From: Halomonas salipaludis
Lineage (GTDB): Bacteria > Pseudomonadota > Gammaproteobacteria > Pseudomonadales > Halomonadaceae
Assembly (NCBI RefSeq): GCF_002286975.1
Contig: NZ_NSKB01000012.1
Location: 1-64,000 of the forward strand
Length of the DNA stretch: 64,000 nt
Direction: 5' to 3'
The translations under genes were made by a program, and so were the position numbers. The notes under the pieces are model-generated. The model saw only the letters and a program-made list of their open reading frames with translations. It had not been told where the DNA came from and did no database searches. Each line of letters starts with the position of its first letter. Position 1 is the first letter of the stretch. Positions 39,232 through 47,922 of this stretch are shown in pieces.

Positions 39232-40641
39232 TCAGGCGCCGCGCGGACGCCGCAGGCGCGGGCTCGCCACCTCACCGATGACCACCACCAGCGCCAGCAG
39301 GGCCAGCAGCCACGGCCACTGCGACGCCAGATGCAGGGTCGCGATGCCCAGCGCATCGACGAAGATCAGCAGGATCCCCAGCGGGCTGACGTAGCGAATC
39401 ATGAACAGCCACAGCGCGTGCTGGGTATCGGACAGGCCGAGCTCGGCCTTGAATATCTCGTGGCGCAGCAGGAAGCCGGCCATCAGCGCCATCGCCAGGC
39501 CACCCAGCGGCATCATCCAGCGCGAGGTCAGGTAGTCGAGCCAGTCGAAGGCGTTGCGCCCCGCCAGGGTCCAGTCGGCGCCCCAGTTGAACGACAGCAT
39601 CGCCAAGCTGCTGACCAGCCACAGCACGATGCCCACGCCCCAGGCGGCGTGCTTGCGCGCGATCCCCTTGCTCTCGTTGAGCCAGGCCACGGTGGCCTCG
39701 ATCATCGAGATCGACGAGGTCAGTGCCGCCATCGACAGCATCACGAAGAACAGGACGCCGAACAGCGTGCCCAGCGGCATCGACTGGAAGGCCAGCGGCA
39801 GGCTCATGAAGATCAACCCCGGCCCCTCGCCGGGATCCATGCCGTTGGCGAAGATGATCGGGAAGATCGCCAGGCCGGCCATCAGCGCCACCACGGTATC
39901 GGCGGCCGCCACGCTGAAGGTGGTGCGGGCAATCGAGCTGCGGTCGGGCAGATAGGCGCCGTAGGTGAGGATCGCCCCGGAGGCCAGCGACAGGGTGAAG
40001 AAGGCGTGCCCCAGGGCCGCCAGCATGCCCTCGCTGGAGAGGCCTTCGGCGTTGAAGGAGAACAGGAAGGCGACCGCCGCGCCGAAGCCGCCGGAGAAGA
40101 CGCCGTAGCCGATCAGGATCGCCAGCATGATCACCATGCCCGGCATCATCCAGCTGACGCTGCGCTCGATGCCGGCCTGGACCCCCTTGCTGACGATCAG
40201 CATGGTCAACACCACCACCAGCGTGCTCCATAGGCCGAGGTTGAAGGGGTTCTCGTTGTTGGCGACGAAGATCGCCACCATGTCGTCGACGCTCGACCCG
40301 CCCAGCGAGCCGCTGAGCATCTTCCACAGATAGGAGAACGACCAGCCGGCCACCACCACGTAGAAGGAGAGGATCATGAACCCCGCCAGCATCGCCATCC
40401 AGCCCACCAGCGACCACAGCCGCCCGTGTCCCGACTCGCGGGTGACGCGCCGGATGGCGTCGATGGGACTGCCGCGTCCGCGCCGGCCAAAAGCGATCTC
40501 GGCCATCATGATCGGCACCCCCACCGCCAGGATGCAGGCCAGGTACACCAGCACGAAGGCGCCACCGCCAAATTCGCCAACGATATAGGGAAATTTCCAG
40601 ATATTGCCGAGGCCCACCGCGGAGCCGGTGGCGGCGAGCAC
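39232..40641 (-). CDS. Neurotransmitter:sodium symporter (NSS) family transporter, possibly for tyrosine; N-terminus disrupted
   Basis: This LeuT-fold sodium-dependent amino acid transporter has about 12 helices, opening with GSAVGLGNIWKFPYIVGEFGGG (TM1, sodium and substrate site; quoted in parts). It continues with FVLVYLACILAVGVPIMM and MLAALGHAFFTLSLASGAIL. The first in-frame start is a GTG at 40641, which truncates TM1. Upstream, the frame continues in family-like sequence (TTTQESLARPLGF) but has no ATG before a stop, while the good ATG at 40691 (MTT) is one base out of frame. A missing base near 40680 would restore a normal N-terminus. The operator shared with hmgA suggests a tyrosine or phenylalanine substrate. 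Confidence 0.85.
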   Translation of the reverse strand: MLAATGSAVGLGNIWKFPYIVGEFGGGAFVLVYLACILAVGVPIMMAEIAFGRRGRGSPIDAIRRVTRESGHGRLWSLVGWMAMLAGFMILSFYVVVAGWSFSYLWKMLSGSLGGSSVDDMVAIFVANNENPFNLGLWSTLVVVLTMLIVSKGVQAGIERSVSWMMPGMVIMLAILIGYGVFSGGFGAAVAFLFSFNAEGLSSEGMLAALGHAFFTLSLASGAILTYGAYLPDRSSIARTTFSVAAADTVVALMAGLAIFPIIFANGMDPGEGPGLIFMSLPLAFQSMPLGTLFGVLFFVMLSMAALTSSISMIEATVAWLNESKGIARKHAAWGVGIVLWLVSSLAMLSFNWGADWTLAGRNAFDWLDYLTSRWMMPLGGLAMALMAGFLLRHEIFKAELGLSDTQHALWLFMIRYVSPLGILLIFVDALGIATLHLASQWPWLLALLALVVVIGEVASPRLRRPRGA

Positions 40642-40808
40642 GAACCCCAGCGGCCGAGCCAGAGATTCTTGGGTTGTTGTCTTGTCGTCATTGCCAAACC
40701 TTTCGAGGAAGCTTGTTATTGTCGGCGATTACCGAACGATTCGCTACCGAAGCGCCAGACATCATCGTCATTGACCAGATAAAACGTCATGAACGGCATA
40801 AAATAACG

Positions 40809-40822
40809 TTTCTTTTGAAACG
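40809..40822. promoter_or_regulatory. MarR-type operator upstream of NSS and marR genes
   Basis: GTTTC-TTTT-GAAAC (extended ACGTTTC...GAAACGA) is a perfect 5-bp dyad with a 4-bp spacer, identical in half-sites and spacing to the site at 41484. It lies about 118 bp upstream of the NSS start and 164 bp upstream of marR. Confidence 0.6.
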
Positions 40823-40985
40823 ATATGCTGCGTGAAGCGCCCCCGACAAGCGCTGATCGTCGCCTGTCACCCTTGCCTCGCCAGAAAATCGTCACGAAAA
40901 CCTGACACCTGCACCCGAGCACCATCCCGCGCTTCCTCGGTTACACTGGGGCACGACTCGAACGACACGACACAGGATACTTGCC

Positions 40986-41456
40986 GTGAGCCACGCCCCC
41001 TCATCGCCGCCGCCCGAGCTGCAGCTGGAGCAGTTCCTGCCCTATCGCCTGGCCCATCTCGCCGAGCGCATCAGCCAGTCGTTGGCGCAGATCTACGCCC
41101 GCGAGTTCGAACTCAGCATCGCCGAGTGGCGCATCCTGGCATGGCTGCATCAGCGCAGCAGCCTAACCGCCAGCCAGATCTGCGAGCTCACCGACATGGA
41201 CAAGGCGCGGGTCTCGCGGGCCGTCAAGTCGCTGGGCGAGCGCCAACTGCTGGCCCGCCAGCGCACCCACCGCGACCAGCGCAGCATGCGCCTGAGCCTC
41301 ACCGAGGCGGGACAGGCACTGATGGCCGAGGCGATCCCACTGGCCCTGGCGTGGGAGGGCGAGCTGGTCGACGCACTCAGCGGCGCCGAATATCGTGACC
41401 TGTTCCGGCTGCTCAACAAGCTCGATGCACGCCTGGATCAACTGGTCGAGGCTTGA
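40986..41456 (+). CDS. MarR-family transcriptional regulator (homogentisate pathway)
   Basis: The 156-residue winged-helix regulator has the MarR helical N-terminus (LEQFLPYRLAHLAERISQSLAQIYAREF), a recognition region ILAWLHQRSSLTASQICELTDMDKARVSRAVKSL (quoted in parts) and a wing DQRSMRLSLTEAG. The start is a GTG at 40986 with AGGA 9 nt upstream. It lies 68 bp before hmgA and has identical GTTTC-N4-GAAAC dyads on both sides of its gene, so it probably represses the hmgA operon and the NSS transporter until an aromatic ligand such as homogentisate binds. The ligand is inferred from context. Confidence 0.9.
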   Translation: MSHAPSSPPPELQLEQFLPYRLAHLAERISQSLAQIYAREFELSIAEWRILAWLHQRSSLTASQICELTDMDKARVSRAVKSLGERQLLARQRTHRDQRSMRLSLTEAGQALMAEAIPLALAWEGELVDALSGAEYRDLFRLLNKLDARLDQLVEA

Positions 41457-41483
41457 CCCGACCCAGGCCTCCGGCTAGATTTA

Positions 41484-41497
41484 GTTTCAAATGAAAC
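41484..41497. promoter_or_regulatory. MarR-type operator at the hmgA promoter
   Basis: GTTTC-AAAT-GAAAC is the second dyad of this type. It lies 27 bp upstream of the hmgA start codon, where binding would block transcription. Confidence 0.65.
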
Positions 41498-41524
41498 AAA
41501 ATAAGTCTAGTCAGGAGATTCGCC

Positions 41525-42838
41525 ATGCCATCCCAGCATGCCGTGCCGTCGTACCACTGCGGCTTTCGCAATCACGTCTCGAGCGAGGCGCTGCCCGGCG
41601 CCCTCCCCGAGGGCCAGAACTCGCCGCAGCGCTGCGCCTACGGCCTGTATGCCGAACAGCTGACCGGCTCGGCCTTCACCGCGCCGCGCGGCCACAACCT
41701 GCGCAGCTGGCTATACCGTATTCGCCCCTCGGTGGTGCAGAGCGCCTACCGCCCGCTCGACCATCCACGCTGGGTGACCGCCCCCGACGCCTCGGCGCTG
41801 GCCGATCCCAACCAGATGCGCTGGGACCCGCTGCCGCTGCCCACTGAGCCCAGCGATTTCATTGACGGCCTGACCACCATCGGCATCAACGGCGATGCTC
41901 AAGGCCAAGCCGGCTGTGGCGTGCACGTCTACGCCTGCAACCGCAGCATGCAGCGCTTCTTCTACGACGCCGATGGTGAGCTGCTGATCGTGCCGCAGCT
42001 TGGCGATCTGGTGGTGCGCACCGAGATGGGCGTGCTCGAGGTGGGCTGCGGCGAGATCGCGGTGATACCGCGCGGCGTCAAATGCCAGGTGCGGCTGGCC
42101 GAGGGCAGCGAGGCGGCACGCGGCTATGTGTGCGAGAACTACGGCGCCCCCTTCGAGCTGCCCGGACTTGGCCCGCTCGGCGCCAACGGCCTGGCCAACC
42201 CCCGCGACTTCCTGACCCCGCCCGCCGCCTATGAAGACGTGGCGGGCGAGTTCGAGCTGCTGGTGCGTTTCGCCGGCCGGCTGTGGGTGACCCAGCTCGA
42301 CCACTCGCCGCTTGACGTGGTCGCCTGGCACGGCAACTACGCGCCCTACAAGTACGACCTGGCCCACTTCAACACCATCAACACGGTGAGCTTCGACCAC
42401 CCCGACCCATCGATCTTCACCGTGCTGACCTCGCCCTCGGACACCGCGGGCGTGGCCAATATCGACTTCGTGATCTTCCCGCCGCGCTGGATGGTGGCCG
42501 AGAACACCTTCCGCCCGCCCTACTTCCATCGCAACCTGATGAGCGAGTTCATGGGCCTGATCCATGGCGAGTACGACGCCAAGGCCGAAGGCTTCGTGCC
42601 CGGCGGCGCCAGCCTGCACAACTGCATGTCGCCCCATGGGCCGGATGCCGAAACATTCGACAAGGCCTCCAGCGCCGATCTCAAGCCCCACTATCAGGCC
42701 GCCACCCTGGCCTTTATGTTCGAGAGCCGCTATCCGTTCCAGACCGTGCCCGGCGCACGCGACGCCAACTTCCGCCAGCGCGACTACGTCGATGTCTGGT
42801 CGACGCTGCGCTCCCACTTCGACGACGAGCGGCCCTGA
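41525..42838 (+). CDS. hmgA: Homogentisate 1,2-dioxygenase
   Basis: This Fe(II) enzyme opens the homogentisate ring to maleylacetoacetate in tyrosine and phenylalanine breakdown. The 437-residue protein matches the family in length. Iron ligands lie in [15 protein letters not shown] (His and Glu of the HRNxxSE segment) and in NCMSPHGPD (third His). The N-terminal [12 protein letters not shown] and [16 protein letters not shown] are also diagnostic. AGGAG precedes the ATG by 7 nt. It heads the hmgA-fahA-maiA operon under the MarR regulator. Confidence 0.97.
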   Translation: MPSQHAVPSYHCGFRNHVSSEALPGALPEGQNSPQRCAYGLYAEQLTGSAFTAPRGHNLRSWLYRIRPSVVQSAYRPLDHPRWVTAPDASALADPNQMRWDPLPLPTEPSDFIDGLTTIGINGDAQGQAGCGVHVYACNRSMQRFFYDADGELLIVPQLGDLVVRTEMGVLEVGCGEIAVIPRGVKCQVRLAEGSEAARGYVCENYGAPFELPGLGPLGANGLANPRDFLTPPAAYEDVAGEFELLVRFAGRLWVTQLDHSPLDVVAWHGNYAPYKYDLAHFNTINTVSFDHPDPSIFTVLTSPSDTAGVANIDFVIFPPRWMVAENTFRPPYFHRNLMSEFMGLIHGEYDAKAEGFVPGGASLHNCMSPHGPDAETFDKASSADLKPHYQAATLAFMFESRYPFQTVPGARDANFRQRDYVDVWSTLRSHFDDERP

Positions 42839-42866
42839 TTCCCCTGACGACAAGGATTCCACGACG

Positions 42867-43901
42867 ATGAAACTCGCCACCCTCAAGCTCGACCCCAAGC
42901 AGCAGCGCCGCGACGGCGAACTGGTGATCGTGTCCCGCGATCTGCGCCAGGCCGTCAGCGCCAGCGATATCGCCGACACCCTGCAGCAGGCCCTCGAGGA
43001 CTGGGACGCTGTCAGCCCTCGGCTCGAGCAGCGCTACGCCGAGCTCAACGCCGGCAGCGCCATGGGCGCCTTCGATCTCGACACACGCGAGCTGCACTCG
43101 CCGCTGCCGCGCAGCTACCACTGGGCCGATGGCTCGGCCTATCTCAACCACGTCAAGCTGGTACGCCAGGCGCGCGGCGCCGAACTCCCCGAGAGCTTGT
43201 GGAGCGACCCGCTGATGTATCAGGGCGGCGGCGACGTCTTCCTCGCCCCGCATGAGGACATCGCAGCGCTCAGCGAGGAGCACGGCATCGACTTCGAGGG
43301 TGAGATCGCGGTGATCACCGACGACGTGCCCATGGCGGTAACGCCGCAGCAGGCCGCCGGCCATATCAAGCTGATCATGCTGGTCAACGACGTCAGCCTG
43401 CGTGGATTGATCCCCGGCGAGCTGGCCAAAGGCTTCGGCTTCTTCCAGGCCAAGCCGGCCTCGAGCTTCTCGCCGGTGTGCGTGACCCCCGACGAACTGG
43501 GCGACGCCTGGCAGGACGGCCGCGTGCACCTACCGCTGAGCGTGCACCTCAACGGCGAGAAGTTCGGCGAGCCCGAGGCCGGGCCGGACATGATCTTCGG
43601 CTTCCCCGAGCTGGTGGCTCACGCCGCCAGGACCCGCCACCTGGGTGCCGGCGCCATCGTCGGTTCGGGCACCGTGTCCAACCCCGACCCCGACGGCGGC
43701 CCTGGCAAGCCGATCGCCGACGGTGGTGTCGGCTACAGCTGCCTGGCCGAGGTGCGCATGGTCGAGAAGATCCTGTTCGATGAGATCAAGACGCCCTTCA
43801 TGCGCTTCGGCGACAGGGTGCGCATCGAGATGTTCGACCGCCACGGCCACAGCATCTTCGGCGCCATCGACCAGCAGGTGGTAAAGTATCAGCCCAAGTG
43901 A
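42867..43901 (+). CDS. fahA: Fumarylacetoacetate hydrolase
   Basis: This enzyme cleaves fumarylacetoacetate to fumarate and acetoacetate, the last step of the homogentisate route. The 344-residue protein shows YLNHVKLVRQARG, the metal-binding acidic set FEGEIAVITDDVP (the E-x-E-x29-D type of the FAH fold), LIPGELAKGFGFFQAKPASSFS and GSGTVSNPDP near the C-terminus. An ATG at 42867 with AAGGA upstream is used; a much longer frame in the same phase reads through hmgA out of frame and is not real. It sits between hmgA and maiA. Confidence 0.93.
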   Translation: MKLATLKLDPKQQRRDGELVIVSRDLRQAVSASDIADTLQQALEDWDAVSPRLEQRYAELNAGSAMGAFDLDTRELHSPLPRSYHWADGSAYLNHVKLVRQARGAELPESLWSDPLMYQGGGDVFLAPHEDIAALSEEHGIDFEGEIAVITDDVPMAVTPQQAAGHIKLIMLVNDVSLRGLIPGELAKGFGFFQAKPASSFSPVCVTPDELGDAWQDGRVHLPLSVHLNGEKFGEPEAGPDMIFGFPELVAHAARTRHLGAGAIVGSGTVSNPDPDGGPGKPIADGGVGYSCLAEVRMVEKILFDEIKTPFMRFGDRVRIEMFDRHGHSIFGAIDQQVVKYQPK

Positions 43902-43920
43902 GCGGCCAGGAGAGGCAAGC

Positions 43921-44565
43921 ATGACCACGCTATACGGCTACTACCGCTCCTCGGCGGCCTACCGGGTGCGCATCGTCCTCAACCTCAAGGGGCTGGCCTA
44001 CGACCAGGTGCCGGTCGACCTGGTCAAGGGTGGGCAGCGCTCTGAGGAGAGCCTCGCCCGCAACCCCCAGGGGCTGGTGCCGGTGCTCGAGACCGATGAC
44101 GGGGTCCAGCTGACCCAATCACTGGCGATCTGCGAGTACCTGGAGGAGTGCCATCCGACCCCGCCACTGCTGCCGGCGGACCCCGCCGGACGGGCGCGGG
44201 TGCGCGCCCTGGCGCAGCTGATCGCCTGCGAGATGCATCCGCTCAACAACCTGCGCGTGCTCAGGTACCTGGTGGATGAGCTGGGCGCCAGCGACGCAGC
44301 CAAGCTGGCCTGGTACCGCCACTGGATCGCCGAGGGCTTCAGCGCGCTGGAGGCCCAGCTCTCCCGCGCGGCGGGCAGCGGCGACTTCTGCCACGGCGAC
44401 TGCCCGACCCTTGCCGACGCCTGCCTGGTGCCCCAGGTGTTCAATGCCGAACGCTTCGACTGCGACCTCGGCGACTACCCACGCATCCAGTATATCGTCG
44501 CCAACTGCCGTGCCCTGCCCGCCTTTGAGCAGGCCGCGCCGGCGGCGCAGCCCGACGCACGCTAA
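43921..44565 (+). CDS. maiA: Maleylacetoacetate isomerase (zeta-class GST)
   Basis: This enzyme isomerises maleylacetoacetate to fumarylacetoacetate using glutathione. The 214-residue protein has the N-terminal thioredoxin-like domain. Its active-site segment is YYRSSAAYRVRIVLN, where SSCS is usual, so the catalytic Cys position is Ala while the two serines remain. It also has NPQGLVPVL (cis-Pro), LTQSLAICEYLEE, and the C-terminal helical domain with IACEMHPLNNLRVL and FCHGDCPTLADACLVPQ. AGGAGAGG precedes the ATG. It closes the hmgA operon, and a terminator hairpin follows. Confidence 0.94.
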   Translation: MTTLYGYYRSSAAYRVRIVLNLKGLAYDQVPVDLVKGGQRSEESLARNPQGLVPVLETDDGVQLTQSLAICEYLEECHPTPPLLPADPAGRARVRALAQLIACEMHPLNNLRVLRYLVDELGASDAAKLAWYRHWIAEGFSALEAQLSRAAGSGDFCHGDCPTLADACLVPQVFNAERFDCDLGDYPRIQYIVANCRALPAFEQAAPAAQPDAR

Positions 44566-44581
44566 CTCCCCCTACCGACAC

Positions 44582-44612
44582 GGCGCCGTGCAACACGCAC
44601 AGCGCCGGTTTC
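44582..44612 (+). terminator. Hairpin terminator after maiA
   Basis: GGCGC and GCGCC pair around an inner GTGC-AACAC-GCAC hairpin, followed by GGTTTCTC. It lies 16 bp past the maiA stop. Confidence 0.6.
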
Positions 44613-44652
44613 TCAGCCCACGGTCATGCCATCCCCTCGCACCAGTACGCCA

Positions 44653-46629
44653 TCAGCGGAACCACAGCGCATCGAGGATCCCGCTCGGGTAAGTGAGGCT
44701 CATGAAGTGCGCCATGGCGACCAGGAAGACCCCCGCACCCGCTGCCAGAATCACGGCAATCCAAGGCTTGAGCTTGGCAATGAACAGCAGGAAACCCAGG
44801 CAAAACAAAATCGCCGACGAGACCAGCCCCAGGCTGAGAATCATGCCCACGAGGGCGAAGAAACCCAATATCCAGAGCATCTCTTCACGCAGCGGCAACC
44901 ATGTCCAACCAGCACCGGCGAGCGTCAACCTGACCACCTCAGCCGCCATGGAGGCCAGGATGATCGCCATGGCAAGCAGCGGGAAGACGCTTCCGAGCAG
45001 CGACATCTGACGAGTTTCATGCCAGGTCAACAGCGACAGTGCGAGCAGGCCGATGAACAGGAGGATATCGATGTTGCTGAGGCGAAGCTTGCCTCCCTCC
45101 TGAGCCTCCGAATCCCCCGCCCCATCGCGCTTGAACTGCGAGGTAGGCTCATTGGCTTGCGTACGCTTACGGCGGAAATGCTGCAACAACGGCAGGAACA
45201 GCGAGATGCCAATCATGGCAGCGATGATAGCGACACCAGGCCGTGCAAAGGCACTGCTGCCTTGGAACTGCACGGCTTGGTAGAAGTAGGTTTCAGCACC
45301 GGCAGCGAGCACGAAACCGATCAGGAAGGCGGGACGCGACCAGCCGGCACGCTTCATCAGTACACCCAGCAAGCCGACCAGGCCCAGCGCTATGAGGTCA
45401 CCGGTGGAGCGCGTCGCTTGATAGGCCGCGAACAGGATCAGCGTAGTGATCAAGGGCGCCAGAATGACAAAGCGGACACGGGTCAGGCTGGCGACGGGCC
45501 CCGCCAGGCCAAGGCAGAGTGCCGCGCCCAGGATATTGGCCAGCGCCAACGACCAGATGATCGTGTAGGTCAGGTCGAGATGCGTTTCGATCATTCCGAT
45601 CCCGGGCTGCAGGCCCAGCAGCAAGAGCCCGCCGAGGAAAACGGCGGCGGTGCCCGAACCGGGGATGCCGAACAGCAAGGTGGGCACCATGGCACCACAG
45701 GCGGTGGCATTGTTGGCCGACTCGGGGGCAATCACCCCGCGAATGTCGCCTTTACCAAACTGTGATTTGTCCTTGGCACTCTGCACGGCATGGCCGTAGG
45801 TCAGCCAGTCCACCACCGAACCGGCCAGGCCGGGAATGGTGCCGATCAGGCTCCCCGCCCCGGCGCAACGCATCACCAGGCCGCGCTCTCTTGCAACGTC
45901 CCCGAAGCCTTGTCGCCAGCCCTTGCCAAGGGCATAGGTCTGATTGGCGATGGCCCCGCGCCCCTTCAGCAGGTCGATGATCTCCGGCAACGCGAAGATA
46001 CCCAGGCCGACGACCACCAGCGGCAAGCCATCGTAGAGATAGTCGATATCGAGGTTGAGCCTGAACTCACCCGTGGCCGGTGCCATGCCGATACCACCTA
46101 CCAGCAGCCCCAGGCCGCACGCCGCCAGGCCCTTGAACATGTCGCCCCCTGACAGGACGGCCACCATCGACAGCCCCAGCAGCGTCAACATGAAGAGCTC
46201 TGAGGACGAGAAAGAGAGCACCACCGGCCGCGCAACGACGATGAACAAGGTAAGCACAATCGCGCCTATCAGGCCGCCGATCATCGACGAGAGAAAGGCA
46301 CTCGACAAGGCGCGTGCCGCCTGGCCCTGCTTGGCGAGGCTGAACCCATCCAGCACAGTGGCTTGTGAAGCACTTGACCCGGGAATACCCAATAACACCG
46401 ATGCAAAGGTGTCCCCGGTAGGAATGACCGCCACCAACCCCATCAACATGCCCAAAGCAATCGCAGGATCCATGCCATAGAGGAATGGCAACAGTATTGA
46501 CATGCCTGCAATGCCGCCTAGCCCGGGGATAATGCCTACGATTAGCCCGATGGAAACACCAAGCATCATGTAGAGCAGATGGGGCAAGGTGAAAACTTGC
46601 CCTAAGCTAGATAGCAATACATCAAACAT
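44653..46629 (-). CDS. Fused TctA-TctB tricarboxylate transporter membrane protein
   Basis: The 658-residue membrane protein joins both TTT membrane subunits. Residues about 1-490 are TctA: GIIPGLGGIAGMSILLP, GDTFASVLLGIPGSSASQA, GAGSLIGTIPGLAGSVVDWL and FGIPGSGTAAVFLGGLLLLG (partial quotes). A charged linker (RRKRTQANEPTSQFKRD, about 495-525) leads to a four-helix TctB-like part. TctB is normally a separate 150-residue protein, as in this window's first Tct set at 33479. It belongs to a minus-strand cluster with TctC and a PrpF/GalD-type isomerase. The substrate is unknown, but carboxylates linked to that isomerase are likely. Confidence 0.88.
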   Translation of the reverse strand: MFDVLLSSLGQVFTLPHLLYMMLGVSIGLIVGIIPGLGGIAGMSILLPFLYGMDPAIALGMLMGLVAVIPTGDTFASVLLGIPGSSASQATVLDGFSLAKQGQAARALSSAFLSSMIGGLIGAIVLTLFIVVARPVVLSFSSSELFMLTLLGLSMVAVLSGGDMFKGLAACGLGLLVGGIGMAPATGEFRLNLDIDYLYDGLPLVVVGLGIFALPEIIDLLKGRGAIANQTYALGKGWRQGFGDVARERGLVMRCAGAGSLIGTIPGLAGSVVDWLTYGHAVQSAKDKSQFGKGDIRGVIAPESANNATACGAMVPTLLFGIPGSGTAAVFLGGLLLLGLQPGIGMIETHLDLTYTIIWSLALANILGAALCLGLAGPVASLTRVRFVILAPLITTLILFAAYQATRSTGDLIALGLVGLLGVLMKRAGWSRPAFLIGFVLAAGAETYFYQAVQFQGSSAFARPGVAIIAAMIGISLFLPLLQHFRRKRTQANEPTSQFKRDGAGDSEAQEGGKLRLSNIDILLFIGLLALSLLTWHETRQMSLLGSVFPLLAMAIILASMAAEVVRLTLAGAGWTWLPLREEMLWILGFFALVGMILSLGLVSSAILFCLGFLLFIAKLKPWIAVILAAGAGVFLVAMAHFMSLTYPSGILDALWFR

Positions 46630-46658
46630 AGGAAGAATCTCGTAATAAATGGCAGCGT

Positions 46659-46690
46659 GCCGGGCCGCCCACCCAAGCGGACAGCCCGGC
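46659..46690 (-). terminator. Hairpin between tctC and tctAB
   Basis: GCCGGGC and GCCCGGC form a 7-bp stem around 18 nt, in the same position as the hairpin of the first Tct operon (34017). It probably sets binding-protein to permease message ratio. Confidence 0.5.
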
Positions 46691-46703
46691 GTCTAGGTGC
46701 ACG

Positions 46704-47816
46704 TCAGATTGAGGCACCAAAGCGACTTTCGAGCCACTCGGCCAACCATTCACGAGTACCATCATCGAGGGTCATCACCTCCTGCAGGTGACGCTCTGCC
46801 ACGCTTCCATTGACCAGGCTATAGGGGCCGAGCTGGGCTTCGGACTCTTCCAGGAAGCGCTCGTCATTGATGAATGCGCTAGCAGCGCTGCGGTAGTCAT
46901 CGATGATATCCTGAGGCGTATCGGCAGGTAGCATGATCAGCTTCTGCAGCGCAAAGCCGGCGGCAAAAAACTGGCGAAATGCATCGTAGGCAGGACCTTC
47001 GGGGGCGGCACCGTGGAGTTCTGCATAGACTTCACTGAAGGTAGGCAGGTCGGGGAACGCCGGGTCGCGCACCAGCTCACCCTCATCATTCAGCATGCCC
47101 AGCGAGAATAACGGGATGGCGTCTCCCGCTTCCACCAAAGGCTCAACGCTGCTGAAATACGCGGAGGTGGTCTGAAAATCGATCTTGGCCTCTCCGCGCT
47201 CGAAAGCCAGGCGGCCTTCGCCACGGCTGCGCATGCCGAACACCGCCGTCACGTCCATATCCAGCATATCCAGCGCTATCAATACCGGCATCTCGAGACC
47301 GGTAGGGGTTTGCGCGGCAAACTTCACCGGGGTTTCGAGAAGCGCCGCCATGACAGCGTCCTGGTCTTCGCCCAATTCGCTGCTGGCATACACCACCCCG
47401 CCGGTGGGCGAGGCGAGGACCGGCAGCCAGTCGGCATAGTCGTAGCGTACGCGATCTTCGTTCAGCATGGCCGGGAACTGCGTCGATGCCGACGTGGCAA
47501 GGATATGACTGCCGTCGCTGCTTGCCCGTCTGGCGAACACGTTGGCCCCATTGATCGAACCGCCGCCAGGCACATTGTCGATCATGATGGTGGGGGCACT
47601 TTCCAGGTATTCAGTAAGCCAAGGGGCAAGGAATCGCGCCCACACATCGGTACCACCACCCACACCAAACGGGACGGTGAACGTGACATTGCCCGGCACA
47701 TTGCTATCGGCATGGCCGTAGCTTCCAAACAGCAGCGCAGCACTCACTACGCCAGCCTTAACAAGCTTGCCAAGCCCGGGGGCCAAGCCAGTTTCTTTGC
47801 GGTGAAACAGTTTCAT
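46704..47816 (-). CDS. TctC-family tripartite transporter substrate-binding protein
   Basis: This 370-residue periplasmic receptor has a long, positively charged leader (MKLFHRKETGLAPGLGKLVK) before a hydrophobic stretch ending GSYGHA. The mature domain has FTVPFGVGGGTDVWARFLAPWL, IDNVPGGGSINGANVFARRA and PTGLEMPVLIALDML (in parts), the TctC/Bug features. It pairs with the TctA-TctB fusion downstream. It lies between the isomerase gene and the permease gene, so uptake and metabolism of one substrate seem linked. Confidence 0.88.
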   Translation of the reverse strand: MKLFHRKETGLAPGLGKLVKAGVVSAALLFGSYGHADSNVPGNVTFTVPFGVGGGTDVWARFLAPWLTEYLESAPTIMIDNVPGGGSINGANVFARRASSDGSHILATSASTQFPAMLNEDRVRYDYADWLPVLASPTGGVVYASSELGEDQDAVMAALLETPVKFAAQTPTGLEMPVLIALDMLDMDVTAVFGMRSRGEGRLAFERGEAKIDFQTTSAYFSSVEPLVEAGDAIPLFSLGMLNDEGELVRDPAFPDLPTFSEVYAELHGAAPEGPAYDAFRQFFAAGFALQKLIMLPADTPQDIIDDYRSAASAFINDERFLEESEAQLGPYSLVNGSVAERHLQEVMTLDDGTREWLAEWLESRFGASI

Positions 47817-47868
47817 GGCGTTACTCCTTTCTACTTATAGGATATATGCGATACTAGGCTTACCATCC

Positions 47869-47884
47869 AAGCGCCAAGGCGCTT
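47869..47884 (-). terminator. Small perfect hairpin between isomerase and tctC genes
   Basis: AAGCGCC-AA-GGCGCTT is a 7-bp perfect stem with a very short loop in the 106-bp gap. It may be a partial terminator or an mRNA-processing site; there is no T-tract. Confidence 0.35.
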
Positions 47885-47922
47885 GCCATTCGGGGCCAAA
47901 AGGGCCTATAAAAAAGTCAAAA

